A stretch of DNA of 64,000 nucleotides from the NCBI RefSeq assembly GCF_901000735.1, contig NC_081551.1, forward strand, positions 15,622,906 through 15,686,905, written 5' to 3'. Made by a program: the position numbers and the translations under genes. Of this stretch, positions 35,201-46,485 are shown piece by piece. Origin of the DNA: Corylus avellana (Eukaryota > Streptophyta > Magnoliopsida > Fagales > Betulaceae). The notes below the pieces were generated by a model. It did not search any database and had not been told where the DNA came from. It saw only the letters and a list, made by a program, of their open reading frames with translations. The first letter of the stretch is position 1. Each line of letters opens with the position of its first letter.

Positions 35201-38200
35201 TACATCTTTAAAAACTTTCCAACAAGCCTAGATGAAAGCCATAGAGTAATCGTCAGGCCTGGGGACTTATCACTATTTAAGGCTTTCACCACCTCAAAGA
35301 CCTTGTCTTCATCATACGCCCTCTCCAACCCAATTAGCCTCAACCGCACCAATGGAGTCAAAAGAAAGATCATCCAATTTGGATCGCCAACTAAATTGTT
35401 CGGTATACAAACTATCATAGAACTGCATAATGTGTTCTCTAATCTTGGCATGATCTGTAGAAACTGAGCCATTAACCACCAAAGATTCAATGGAATTATT
35501 TCTTCTATTTGAGTTGACCACTTGGGTGAAAAACTACATGCACTTGTCACCCTCTTTGAGCCACAATGCCCTCGATTTCAACCTCCAACTCACTTCCTCC
35601 ACAAAGTATAGACCTCTGCAAATTTATAGTTGTAGCCTTCCTCACTTTCTCCTCATCACATAAAGTTCTCTCTTCTTTGAGAAGATCAAGATCTCGAAGT
35701 TCATCCAAAAGAAGCTTTTTATGTCTCTCTACATTGCCAAACACCCCTTCATTCCAGACTTTTAAATCCATTTTCAAGGCCTTTAGTTTGTGAGCCAAGA
35801 TGAAACTTAGAGAACCTTGAAAGCGGTAACCATTGCATCACCCTTTCCACAAAACCCTTTGATTTCAACCACATATTCTCAAATTTAAAGTACCTTTTAC
35901 TCCATGAAAGTCTGCCCAATCTAGAAGGATAGGGAAGTGATATGAGCAAAGTCTTTGCAGCCTTTTCTAGGACACTTTTGGAAACTGGGCCTCCCAATCA
36001 GGAGAGATTAGAAATTTGTCTATTCTAGTCAAAGAAGGAGGATCCCGATTGTTCAACCTTATGAAGTTACCGCCAACAAGAGGAATATCTATGAGACCTT
36101 GGTCGAAAATAAAATCTGAGAATTCCACCATAGCTAGACAAAAATGGACATCACTCGATCTCTCGCAAGGAAAATGAGTGACATTAAAATCTCCCCCAAT
36201 GCACCACGGCAGGTCCCACCAACTAGGCAAACCAACCAACTCATCCCATAGAAATATTCTATCCCAATTAGAATTAGGTTCATAGACACTGCAAAAGCCC
36301 AAATAAAATGATCATCAACATTTCTGGAGGAACATGCTACAGTAACTCTCCCACGCACTCTTCAAATTTTTCAACCACCCGCCTATCCCACATAAGCATT
36401 ATCCTAACGGAAGCCCCTCTAGAATTAAGACAAACACTATTCCACATATTGGCAGCACAAGATTGCAAGACACATGCTCCAACTTGGTTTCCTACAAACA
36501 AACCACATCCACCATCCACTTTGAGTAAATGGCGGACCCTTAGGTACTTGTCTCCCTTATTCAACCCTCTCAAATTCCAAGATTGTATCTTAGGATTCAT
36601 AAATAACCAAGACATCCCTCTCCTTAGCTCTACCACTGCTAGAAATTCTACCCTTAGAATCATAGTTAATAGAGGAAGCCAATCTTTTTAATTATCTCTT
36701 ACCTCTATTGACTAATATGGAGTTGGAAGCCAACTGCCGTTGATACCAACCTACTTCAATGGCTGTGAACAAAGCCATAAACTACCCTTCAAACCCTTCT
36801 CATCATAATCCCACTTCATGACAAGCACCCATCACTTTCTGCAGTACCCATTTTGATGTCGCTGGTCCTAAGAAATCAGGTTCTTCGGTTATACCAGGGA
36901 GGCATGAATTTAAAGGTTCACATAAAATAGGTTCTTCCCTGGAGTAAGCTTTCAAGTCCAGACATAACAGTGTCTTGTCTCCACACTGACCGATTCTTTC
37001 TACAAAACCCAATTCAATCTCGGCACTAAATGTTTCAACCCTTAAACATCCCATAGGTGAGAAGAGTCAAAGCTTAAACAAGGTAGCCGTTCCCCATTAA
37101 GGGGATTTAGCAGCTGCCTCTTGGCCTGAAAGACCCAAACAAGGAACAATAGCCAAATCTTGTGGTATCAGAATTGCTACAGAAGTCTTGATGCCATTGC
37201 CCACTAGTCCCACTTCAACAACAGTATCAGCGTTAACATCCACTTGCCCGACACAACCAGGCATCCTCCCAGGACAAGCAACAACAATAGAGGGCTTGAA
37301 CTTGGGATGCCCAGAATTAGAGACAACCAGAGCTGTTACATCACTAGCGACTGCGGAGCTCGGGAGTCAAAGACTATTTTACTTTGCTGGCTATAGGGGT
37401 CAAATAAAAATGTTATAACTGGTAACCTTTTAACTTAAGGCATAGTCTAATCCCAACCCACCCTTTAACCACCAAAGTCAGCACCCAGGGTCAAAATGTT
37501 TTCCTGCTTCTAGATTATTGAAGGATGTTCTATAATTTATACATCACTACCAACCACTCTAATTGAAACAATTTACAGCAGAATTCTATATTGACATTTA
37601 TCAATGTCTCATTTCCTCTAGCCTGTGGAGGGAAAAAAGGATAGAAATTTTCAAGACCAAGAGAGGACTTTGGAGGAGCTCAAGTCCAATTTCTTTTTGT
37701 CTCTCTTTACTTGGACAATTTAACTCCTTTAGTGATTAGCATTTTGACTTTCTCGTTCTCTTTTCTACTTCTACTTAGGCATTCTCTTATATACTTTCTG
37801 TGTACTAGGGTTAAGCACCTTCTGCGCTTTTTGATATATACAACATTACTTATCACAAAAATGTCTCATTTCCAGGATTCACCAAGATCACCTCATATGC
37901 CCAATTATTAACCAAACATTAATTTTTGACCATAATGAAGATCTCTATAGCAATTTTGGCAATAGAAGCCTCCAACCAAACGAGTATGGTATAATGGTCA
38001 TGTGAGAGCACAAGAAAGACACTTATTTCTTGGGGGTGGATCCAAATCTTACCCTTCCCAACGAGTTGGCCTAGCGGTTGAGACTTGTGGTCTTAGAGAG
38101 TATCACCCCTTAGATCCCAAGTTCGAGACTTGAGAGGTGCAAATTCCCCCGTGGGGTCACACTCCCTAGTGTAAAAAGTCAGCAATTTACCCTGATATGT

Positions 38201-41163
38201 ATAGGGAAACTTTTGAGGTTGCAATGCAAGGGTCCGAGGTTTACTCTTTATGGCTAGGTCCGAAGGGCCATGCCTTGTCGAGGTTCCTCCTCATAAAAAA
38301 AAAAAAAGGAAAAGAATCCACGAACATTCAAAATCTTTACATGTCAATGTCACCAGAATAAACTCCAACATCTTTAATATACACTCCTCTATTCATGGAG
38401 TTCATGTGATTTATTTTTCTCCAGGTATGAAGCTCATATGATTAATCACAGAAAATTACCAATCTTGTAGGGTAACTTTTCAGATGTTCAATAAATTACT
38501 GGAATGTGTCGCTTTTTATTCTTGATTGCCTCCACCCAACCATTTCATTTAGAACATACTAAGGGGTGAGAGTGAGTCAGAAATTATGGTTGTTCTTATT
38601 GTCTTCTAAATCTTAGAAATCAAACATATTCTGTCGATTTTGTTTTTTCTCTTTCTTTTTACATTTGAAACCATAACAAATTTCAAAAGTTCATCTAAAT
38701 ATGACATGAGGAAATAGCTATGAAGCTAAGAGAGATTGTTAAAAATATGTGAGGGACTAATCTGTGTGATCGTTCTTTTCTATCAGTAAATAACACTCAT
38801 TTCTTCAATTATTTCTCATTGAAGCTAATGAAACTCACCATCGAGTTGCCTCATGCATTAATCATCCTCAGCTAGTTGTTTAAACAAGGCAGATCTTGAA
38901 ATTATTTCCATAACTCTAACTTAGCAGTCTAAATATAATTGCCTATTTCACAATGGTATGCAGAAGTAAGAGTACCATACCATCAACCCTCGGTTGCGTG
39001 AACGAGGAAGATCTTGAATATATTTTTCAAAAGCCTCAAACCTCACTTTCCCTTTGACTTCTATAGATTCAGACCACTTGACATTAGGCATCTTCTGACC
39101 GCTACACAAGAAAATCATTAATGTTAACTATACAAAATTTTACCCTTCCAACATTATACAAAGATGGTGGATGTCTCGTTTGGTAATAGTTTATCATCCC
39201 AAAACAGATGGGAATGATGGTCTACATGGTAAATTGCTTGAGATGAAGTTATATATTGCGCTAATTGACCAATGAATAGGATGTCCCACAAGGCAACCGA
39301 ATTTATGCGCATGGAAGCAATCTAACTGCTTCAGCAATCAAATGAAAGCAAAAGGTCATCTTTGAATTGAATCAGTGGATAATAAGGACTCTTAAGAAAA
39401 AGTGGAAATGTAAAGGCAGTGGAAGTAAACAAAAACCATGTTCATGCTATGATGCCTAAACTAAAGTTTATTTCACTGTAAAGGAAATGTGTCCAGAGTA
39501 GTGCCCATCGTAAACTATATAAGGAAAAAGCAAAATTAGAAGGAATCTATTTGCCTTAGAATGTCAGCATACATGCATTTTCTAAAAGAATGTTGTTTGA
39601 TTTTGAATGAAGGAAAGGACAGGCAGGCTTCCCATAACCCCTGGGTATGGAGAGAACCCTAAGCTGCTCACAACTTTTAGAGAGTTCACTTGCTGTCATA
39701 AGACAAAAGTCATTAATAGCTTTAGGCTAGGAAACAAAGTTTAACACCAAGTTTTTCTTCTTAGAAGAAAATCTATTTCCAGACAAGTAGAAGCCAGTCT
39801 GCAAAAGAACGTCTCACAGATTGGCATTGTAGAAAAGAACACACATCTCTCACGGGTGGAATTGATCTCATAAGGCAATATACCATCTTTGATGTTCAAA
39901 CTTTCAGTTAAAGGTACTTCAAAACAGAACGTAAATCTTCTAGTTGATTCCAAATGACAGTATAGGATTCACTTGTGACATGTTCATAAGGGTGTTTGGC
40001 AAATTTGGGGTGGGGCGCTGGGGAGTGTTTGTCTGCACAAATAGAGAAACAGATTGGTCCTGCAAGAGTTTTAGTTGAAGAGTTTCAATAGGTTGCAATT
40101 CTGTCACTAAAGGGGAGGAAATAATAAATATATATTTTTTCTTCTGTTGCATCACATTGTAATGAGATATATAAATTTTATTTACTTAATTCCCTCTTCT
40201 CCATATCAGTTTTCCTCTTGACCTCTTCTTGTTATTTAATAGATATCCCCTTTCCCTTATACATCACTCACTATCCAATGAATATTGTTCCTTTTTTTTT
40301 TTTTTTTTCCTCTTTCTGAAAAACAAAACTTAAAAGAACATGCGATGTGATAAATAATCATTTACATGGAAAATTATTTGATCACTGACTTGCAAGTATC
40401 TATATAAAAACTGAAATTTTAAAAGAAGCTGAATAGACCTCTTAAAGAAGGCAACTGCTAACACAGTTACAGAAGAATTCAACTGAAGGGACCCCTCCCA
40501 GAGCTTCTTGGCAACGGCGGGAGCTTCTTTTCTGACAAGTGATTTACTTTTTTTATAGGACTTAAAAGAGCCATGACTTAGATCATTCCCAATATCCACG
40601 GTATGAGGAGGGTCACCATTTTTAAGTCCAGTTTCTTCCAAGAAGGAACGCTTAAAGTTCTCAACATCTGATCCCTCTACTTGCTTCAGTATTTGGATAT
40701 TGCCACCTCCATGACCTCTATCATTTTCTTTTTTGCTCAGTGGTGATCCTCTATGATGAAAAGACTGAAGCAACACACTTGGAGATGCATTGCTTATTTT
40801 CTCAGCTCCAGCTTTGAAGAAATATCCATTACCAGTTTGTTTAGTTTCTGGGAGATTATTCTGACCATCAAATTGACCTTTATCAGATTGATGCTGGAAG
40901 ATAGTCGGTTCTACAGACGGAGGGCTTTGCTTTGAAGACAATTCAAGAGAATTTTCTCCTACATTTCTCCCAGACGGTGAGCGAGTTTCATGTTGCAGGC
41001 TTGCCTCTTTAGGAGAGCTAGATTCATAATCTGATACAGAAATTGTGTCATGCTTCTTCACAGCTATCAACTTCCTCTTTCTTGATAACTCAGAAGTTCC
41101 TGAGTGAGGTGTCAGTATCTTGTTCTCCATAGAAAGGCCCTGAAGACTTTTCGGTGCATGCAT
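29289..41163 (-). CDS. SPOC-domain protein (plant SPOC/TFIIS-like family)
   Basis: Readable exons on the minus strand are 40439-41163, 38981-39101, 30855-30914 and 29289-30716, all with GT-AG borders and in phase, giving 777 residues from the ATG at 41163. The SPOC domain (about 218-365) is built from all four: [11 protein letters not shown], then [19 protein letters not shown] and [17 protein letters not shown]. These are followed by [14 protein letters not shown], then [17 protein letters not shown] and [19 protein letters not shown], ending CVVWRRN. The C-terminal half is probably disordered, with acidic [13 protein letters not shown] and [18 protein letters not shown] domains bind phosphorylated RNA polymerase II tails or other regulators. 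Family members usually carry a TFIIS central domain upstream; none was found. An in-frame stop lies just before 41163, next to a possible acceptor TTAG, so the true 5' end is unresolved. The intron 30915-38980 is 8.1 kb. Confidence 0.85.
30915..32195. other. left part of the 8-kb SPOC intron
   Basis: Non-coding. It contains an (AG)n microsatellite at 31288-31307. A repeat-like stretch at about 31340-31810 has TGGAAAACGTTTTTCTC on the left, GGAAAATAAATGGTTTTCC on the right and a CACCACC-rich middle. This is a layout often seen in plant non-autonomous elements, but the arms do not align well. The frame at 31442-31702 is a by-product of the CACC-rich patch. Confidence 0.45.
32196..37420 (-). mobile_element. 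LINE (L1-type), decayed, inside SPOC intron
   Basis: On the minus strand, in order: an ORF1-like tail (about 37370-36690, [19 protein letters not shown]), then the endonuclease domain (36600-35970) with [17 protein letters not shown] and WCIGGDFNV. Next is the linker [20 protein letters not shown] (35798-35740). The reverse transcriptase follows with [15 protein letters not shown] (35300s), [15 protein letters not shown] (34860s), a NPLSPL block (34690s) and [14 protein letters not shown] (34500s). The segment carrying the YADD catalytic motif is missing, and stops and frameshifts are frequent, so it is inactive. The 3' UTR end near 32260-32300 matches the LINE-tail family. It lies in sense orientation relative to the host gene. 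Confidence 0.85.
33154..34357. repeat. 413-bp tandem triplication within the LINE
   Basis: Three head-to-tail units begin with ATTAGAACTCTACCCACCCC at 33154, 33567 and 33980, a period of exactly 413 bp for the first two. Units 1 and 2 differ at only a few positions (for example ACCCGTAG/ACTCGTAG). Unit 3 is more diverged, and it continues into ordinary LINE sequence. Units 1 and 2 end with an extra 39-base segment containing an inverted copy of the preceding sequence. The repeated segment encodes, antisense, the LINE reverse-transcriptase C-terminal region ([16 protein letters not shown]). Confidence 0.9.
37650..37858 (+). mobile_element. 5'-truncated LINE 3' end in SPOC intron
   Basis: It begins with degraded C-terminal codons of a LINE polyprotein ([18 protein letters not shown]). 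It then carries the 3' UTR words TATACTTTCTGTGTACTAGG, CTTCTGCGCTTTTTG and TTACTTATCACAAAAA. Orientation is opposite to the large LINE next to it and antisense to the host gene. Confidence 0.7.
38061..38307 (+). mobile_element. tRNA-derived SINE
   Basis: An internal RNA polymerase III promoter is visible: box A TTGGCCTAGCGGTTGAGA (about 38066) and box B AAGTTCGAGACT (about 38119), separated as in tRNA genes. A non-tRNA body follows and the element ends in a 13-base poly-A tract at 38295-38307. The total of about 247 bp is normal for plant SINEs. Target duplications were not clear. It is inserted in the 8-kb SPOC intron. Confidence 0.8.
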
Positions 41164-42385
41164 TTTCTAACCTGTTAAGCAAATGGCCTCTTGTCTCTCA
41201 AGCCACATAGTTTGAAATCCAATTCACCAACAACCTTCAGCCCATGCAAGTGATTTTTTACATCCTACATCTGCATCCAGGATATACAAAACCAATCAAT
41301 GCCAAGTAACACGAACCAGGACATACCAAAGCCAATCAAGGCCAAGTAAACAAGAAGGTAAGGTAATTTCTTGCAACAGACAACAGTTTCAAGTTCAACA
41401 ATTGGCACGAGAAAGGCAACTTAACTCTCCATTTATACTTTCAGTTTCTCTTAAATGACAAGTTTAAAAGATTATAGAACTGTATATCAATCTGCATAAA
41501 ACAAATAATCTTTGAGAACACATAGCGTTAATTAGCAAATTTCTGAAGCATTGATGCCCTCCAACCCTCTAAATGCAACAAGCCAATAGTACCTACAGAC
41601 CGAGCCTTCTTGAACAGAGTTTCCATAGTTCGTATACTAAGTTATTCCAATTCCGTCACCCTTTGACATTTATGATATTCAGATGGTGATAATAATCGTT
41701 ATTATTCTGGATTTTATAAGGATATTTTGATACATGAAATATATTTTTTGTGAGGTCATATGCAGAAAATCTATCAGAAACTAGGAATTTGATTGGTTGG
41801 GCTATAGACAGCATTGGTTGGTGAATACAGGTGAAGTCAGTGAGAGTACTAGTAACAGACTTCTTAAGTCCCATTCCCTTTGAAAACCCTAAAAAGCCCC
41901 ATGCAACACTCCCTTGGTGCCATTGGGGTGGCTCCGCTAAGAATCGGGGGTGGCCGATTTCATCAGGGTTGGCCGCAACCACCCCCGGAGTCCTCGGGGG
42001 TGGTCGTGGCCACCCCCGATGGCCTTGGGGTGGCCGCGCCACCCCCAGAAGGACACGGCAAGGCCCTCTAGGGGTGGCGCGGTGGCCGGCCACCCACAAT
42101 GCCTTTCTTTTCTTCTTCTTCTTCTTTTTGTTTTTTTTGTTATTTTTTTTTTTTTAGTTTTAGTTTTGGAAAAATTAGAAATTATATGGGCATTTTAGTA
42201 GTTTTGGATCAATTCCAATTATGAAATATGTGTTGATACCAAATTATAAAATTGGAATAATTATTTCATTCCAACTTCTTCTATTCCCAGTAATACCTAT
42301 TCTTTTTCCTATTGAAATACTTATTACTTTTCCTACTGAAATACCTATTCGCAAACCAAACCGGGCATAAGGGTATATCTTCAAT
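41164..42385. other. upstream of the SPOC first readable exon; GC patch
   Basis: On the minus strand, about 41176-41262 holds an open stretch of roughly 29 codons (beginning DVKNHLHGLKVVGELDF) ending in TAA just before the first readable SPOC exon. It could be 5' UTR or part of a skipped exon. A GGGGTGGC-rich patch lies at 41920-42098, followed by poly-T. Nothing else is supported. Confidence 0.4.
41920..42098. repeat. GGGGTGGC-rich GC patch
   Basis: Alternating GGGGTGGCC and GGCCACCCC words, the most GC-rich stretch of the window, followed by a CTT/T-rich run. It is the same sequence type as the core at 27457-27668. The three overlapping frames across it are not genes. Confidence 0.7.
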
Positions 42386-43247
42386 GCTCACCTCTAAATG
42401 AGTGACAAATCAGCATAAAATAAATTAGAACAAATTGGAAAAAGGTATTGAATGCACCAGATTATACCAAACCCAACCTATGAAACCATTCTCTCACCCA
42501 GCTTTTTCTCACGCAAACATCAAACCCATTCTTTCTCACGCAAACGCCCAGCCCAGAGTGAGACGCCGCCACGCAACGCCCATACCCTCAATGAAATAAT
42601 TAAGACTTGAAATTTATAACATTAGTTTTCCTCCACTCTTTCTCTTATTTCTCTTTGGCTGTGCGATTCAGCCATTTCTTTTTCTTCTAGTTTTTTCCTT
42701 TCCTCTGCTTGTCTTTGTTTTGTTCTTCCTATTTAATTATCACTTGTGCATTTGTTTGGTTCGTCATCAAGCAAGTTATGTTGAAATCACAAATTGATGT
42801 ACAAGCAACAAAATGAAACAAAAAAAAACCCAAAAAACAAAAACTCAACCACAAAACAACCACTAGAAGAAGCTCAAATCTGAAGCTCATTACCCACCAA
42901 ATTCAAGCACAACCGCCCAGCCAAAAAATGGATTGGAGCAACCCATTACTCAGAACTTACCGGTGGAGGATCAGTGGGCTGAGCGGTGCGGGTGGGGCTG
43001 TCACTGGGCGGTGGCGGCGTGTTCCGACCGTGGCAGTGGGCTGGGCGGTGAAGTTTGTCACTGGGCGGCGATGGTTTGATATGTTGGAGAAAGAATGGGT
43101 TTGATCTTTGCGTGAGAAAAGTAGAGTGAGAGGGGAAAAAATGGGTTTCATACGTTGTGTTACCATAGATTTGGTATAATCTGGTGCATTCCGTACTATT
43201 TTATAATTTGCTGCAGAGGCTGACTTGTCACTCATTTAATGGTGGCA
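42386..43247. mobile_element. 860-bp element with long terminal inverted repeats
   Basis: The left end CACCTCTAAATGAGTGACAA is mirrored by the right end, which reverse-complemented reads CACCATTAAATGAGTGACAA. The complementarity continues for over 150 bp, including GAATGCACCAGATTATACC and CAAACCCATTCTTTCTC on both sides. The interior has a GGCGG-rich right part and no transposase frame. It is a non-autonomous DNA transposon or foldback element; the superfamily is undetermined. Confidence 0.75.
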
Positions 43248-44105
43248 CAAACCATCCGCACATAAGATGCTCCCGTTCCCTAAACCAAGGGAAACCAATG
43301 GAATCAAAAGTGCTATCTCGATCTAGGATAGTACTATTGCTTCCCTTTAATAGAATAAATTTTTTTTTTAAAAAAAACCTCTCTTTAATCTCTATTTTTT
43401 CTAATATTTATTTAAAAGAATATTTAAATGATATAAGAAAATGATAAGGAAAGTAATTGTTAAGTTTATTTAAATAAGAAAACAAAAAGTAGTTTAGTTC
43501 TCTCTCTCACCTCCAATCGGTTTATCCTTCCTTGTCATGTCAAGGAACGCATAGTCAATCGGGTTGCTAGTGGTAGTAGGCCAAACTCTACAACCCAAAC
43601 CCAAGTGCAACCCGAACCCAAGTGCAGGATGCCTTCAGCTCCAACACCGAATGACCCAATATTGATTTCAATGATTTTCTTTGAATTGGACAATTCTCGA
43701 TATGTATTATGAGCCCAATCTATCATGTTTTTATATTGACTTGGGGGTTAATTTCAATCGGATTAGCATAATTTGAAGAAATATTAATGTAAGGTTGCAA
43801 ATAGGCTCAAATTTGGGGATTTTGTTGGTATGGTTATAATATGTTCAAATGGAGTGTTCTATGATGAAATTGAAAGCCTAATATGTATGTTTGAATGTAC
43901 AATTGGGGTTGGTTCTGAAAGAATTAGGAGTGATTGCTAATTAGAATTTAATGGATTGGATTGGTGTATTCCCAAATTGATCACTCAATCATGAATTTGA
44001 GGTCCTTAATGGAGGATAAAAAACTTTGGTTGGGTCAGAATATTTTCATATTGAGATTAATTTGAGAGATTATATCAATGAGGTTGGGGTTTTGTGTACA
44101 ACTGG
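43248..44105. other. intergenic DNA, nothing recognised
   Basis: No supported gene or element between the foldback element and the second LINE. Confidence 0.45.
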
Positions 44106-44825
44106 GGCTTTTGTTTTTGACAAGTAATTGATAATTCATTAAAAAGCACAAAGGCGCAGTCCAAGTATACATAAAGTAGACAAGAAACACATCAAACCAA
44201 AAAAAGAGAAGATCAAGAAAAACATGAAAGCTAGAAATATTAAAGTAGTCAGAGGTAGTTGTCCAGTGCTAAAGTGTGCTAAAGAAAAAAAGTATTTAAT
44301 TCTGTCACCGTCCTCTCATGGTCTTTAAAACTCTAGCAATGTCTTTCCCTCCTAATACACCAAATTATGTAGGATAAAACCATCTTCCACACAGAAGACT
44401 ACCAAAATGCCGTCTCACAATGGTGAAAAAAGTGACCCATGGAATCCCCTCTTCTTACACATACAACATCAATCAACCACTATAACATGCCGCTTCCTTA
44501 AAATTTCTCCACAAAACTCTACCAAATACTCCTCTTCTAAGGGAAAGGAGTGCTATCATGGGAAACAAGGACATTATAGAATGATCCAACATCGAACAAC
44601 CCTCTCTTGAAATGGACCTAACAAAGCTTATCTTCACCTTCTCATCTTAATTTGAAGAAGTACAACAAATGAAGAACAAGGTAAAGACATCTACCTCCTA
44701 GTTGTGTGACGCTTTGATGAAGTTAACATTCCACATATGAGTCACTAGAAAACTCCAAACGATATCCCACGAAAACATCCTTAAAACGAGCAACATTGAA
44801 CAGTTTCGGAAAAGCTACCTTAAGT

Positions 44826-45165
44826 AGAGATAGCAATTTGTGTTCGCGTATCAAGTTCGGGTCATGTCAAGGCATGTATATAGGATTATGTAGGTCAACT
44901 CTAACTCAACCTATTTAATTAAAATGGTTAAACCTCTCAACTCTAACCCGCTAATTTTGTATTGGGTTCTTATTGGGTTCACGGGTCACATCAAAAATTG
45001 CCTGTTGTTATGTCGTGTGTCAGGTTTGTGTTATGTCGAAGCATGAGTATAAGACTATGTAGGTCAACCCTAACCCAACCCATTTAATTAAATAAGTCAG
45101 ACTCCTCAACTATAACCCTTTAATTTCGTGTTGAGTTCGTGTCAGGTTTGCAAGTCGTAGCTCCC
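44826..45165. repeat. pair of 171-bp tandem repeats inserted in LINE
   Basis: Two units: GGCATGTATATAGGATTATG near 44870 and AGCATGAGTATAAGACTATG near 45041, both followed by TAGGTCAACYCTAACYCAAC. Their spacing is about 171 bp. This is the inverse complement of the family at 14290-14660. Confidence 0.7.
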
Positions 45166-45993
45166 AGGAGAAGACCAAGATTCTTCAAAAGCAAAGAAGA
45201 AACCCTACAACCTAGGAATCTAGCTAGTCCATCAACATTATTATCATTTCCAACATTCTTATTTAGCCAAATTAATTTTCAAATCAAATACAACTTCAAA
45301 GCATAAGAACATGCCACATAGGTCACAAAGGTGATCTGGATTTGCCTCGCAAAATATCAAACATCACATAAAGATCTCCTTGTCTCAAATCACAAGAACT
45401 AATATTCCTTGTCGTATGCAAACCAAAGATGAGAAATGTTAGCAACAATATTCTCCGACCTCATAGAAAGCCCCTGTTTATTGTAGCGGATAACAGTTTA
45501 CTTAAAGCCTCCATGATGATGACAAACAAGAGAGGAGACAAAATTTCTCCCTATCTCAGACTACAAGAACTATTAAAAAATCCCAACGAAGTGCCATTCA
45601 CCAAAACATAAAAACGCACCAAAGAAATACAATTCGCTATCCAAGTACGTCATTTCTCTACAAAACTGCACCTCCTCAACAAATACAATGAGAAGTCCCA
45701 ATTGACATGATCATAAGCCTTCTCAATATCCATTTTACAAAGCACACCCAACTCACCAGATCTAATCCTACTATCTAGGAATTCATTAGATATAAGAACT
45801 AAATTTAGGATCTGTCTACGCTTGTTCAATGCATTCTAAGGCTTGGAAATAATCTTCTCCACGACCATTTACAACTTCTTAGCTAGAACTTTGTATAGGT
45901 TGAAAATGCTTAATATCAAAAAACCCCAAATTTCTTCGGAATGAGAACAATGAAAGTGACATAATGCTTCTTTCAAACTTGCCTCTACTATGG

Positions 45994-46160
45994 AAATAAT
46001 GGGAGAAGAGAGAGAAAGGAAAAGGGGAGAGAAGGAAAGAGAGAATCAATTTCTTATAATTTTATTCCACTCTACTGCGGAAATAATGGGAGAAGAGAGA
46101 GAAAGGAAAAGGGGAGAGAAGGAAAGAGAGAATCAATTTCTTATAATTTTATTCCATTGG
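45994..46160. repeat. 87-bp direct repeat pair
   Basis: AAATAATGGGAGAAGAGAGA at 45994 recurs at 46081, with identity over most of the 87-bp unit. It is purine-rich. The long plus-strand frame over it is a consequence of the repeated unit being divisible by three. Confidence 0.85.
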
Positions 46161-46320
46161 GTTGTATGGAAGTGGTTGGGTTTCACAAGTTTGCTATGTG
46201 TGGCAATAGGGAGGTTTGTGATGGAAGACAACGACGGTGTTGGAGTGATGGTTGCCATGGCGTTGGATTTGCTGGGGAATCACGGTGGTGGATCAAACAA
46301 TATGAAAAACAATTGGTTTA

Positions 46321-46334
46321 GGCTCTGATACCAA
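46321..46334 (-). other. retroelement primer-binding site (tRNA-iMet)
   Basis: The reverse complement reads TTGGTATCAGAGCC, matching the plant initiator-Met tRNA 3' end used as primer-binding site by Ty1/copia and many TRIM elements. It lies 3-5 bases from an LTR-like CA end. Confidence 0.75.
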
Positions 46335-46451
46335 TTTGATGCAGGATAAACATTTATCACAATAATGCACGATGAAATTAGGGCAAAGAGGGAAGAGAAA
46401 GAAATAAGAATCTAAAAAGGGGAGAATAAGAAGCTAAGAGAAGACGAAGTT

Positions 46452-46453
<2 letters not shown>

Positions 46454-46483
<30 letters not shown>
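46454..46483. repeat. (GA)n microsatellite
   Basis: About 15 GA dinucleotides inside the purine-rich LTR-like segment. Confidence 0.9.

Positions 46484-46485
<2 letters not shown>

Noticed and set aside
38061..38140. A functional tRNA gene
   Set aside because: Box A and box B are present but the sequence does not close into a cloverleaf with an acceptor stem, and it continues into a body with a poly-A tail, as expected for a SINE.
45990..46328. 112-codon frame with an internal repeat
   Set aside because: The repeat unit is 87 bp, divisible by three, and lies in purine-rich retroelement sequence; no domain is present.
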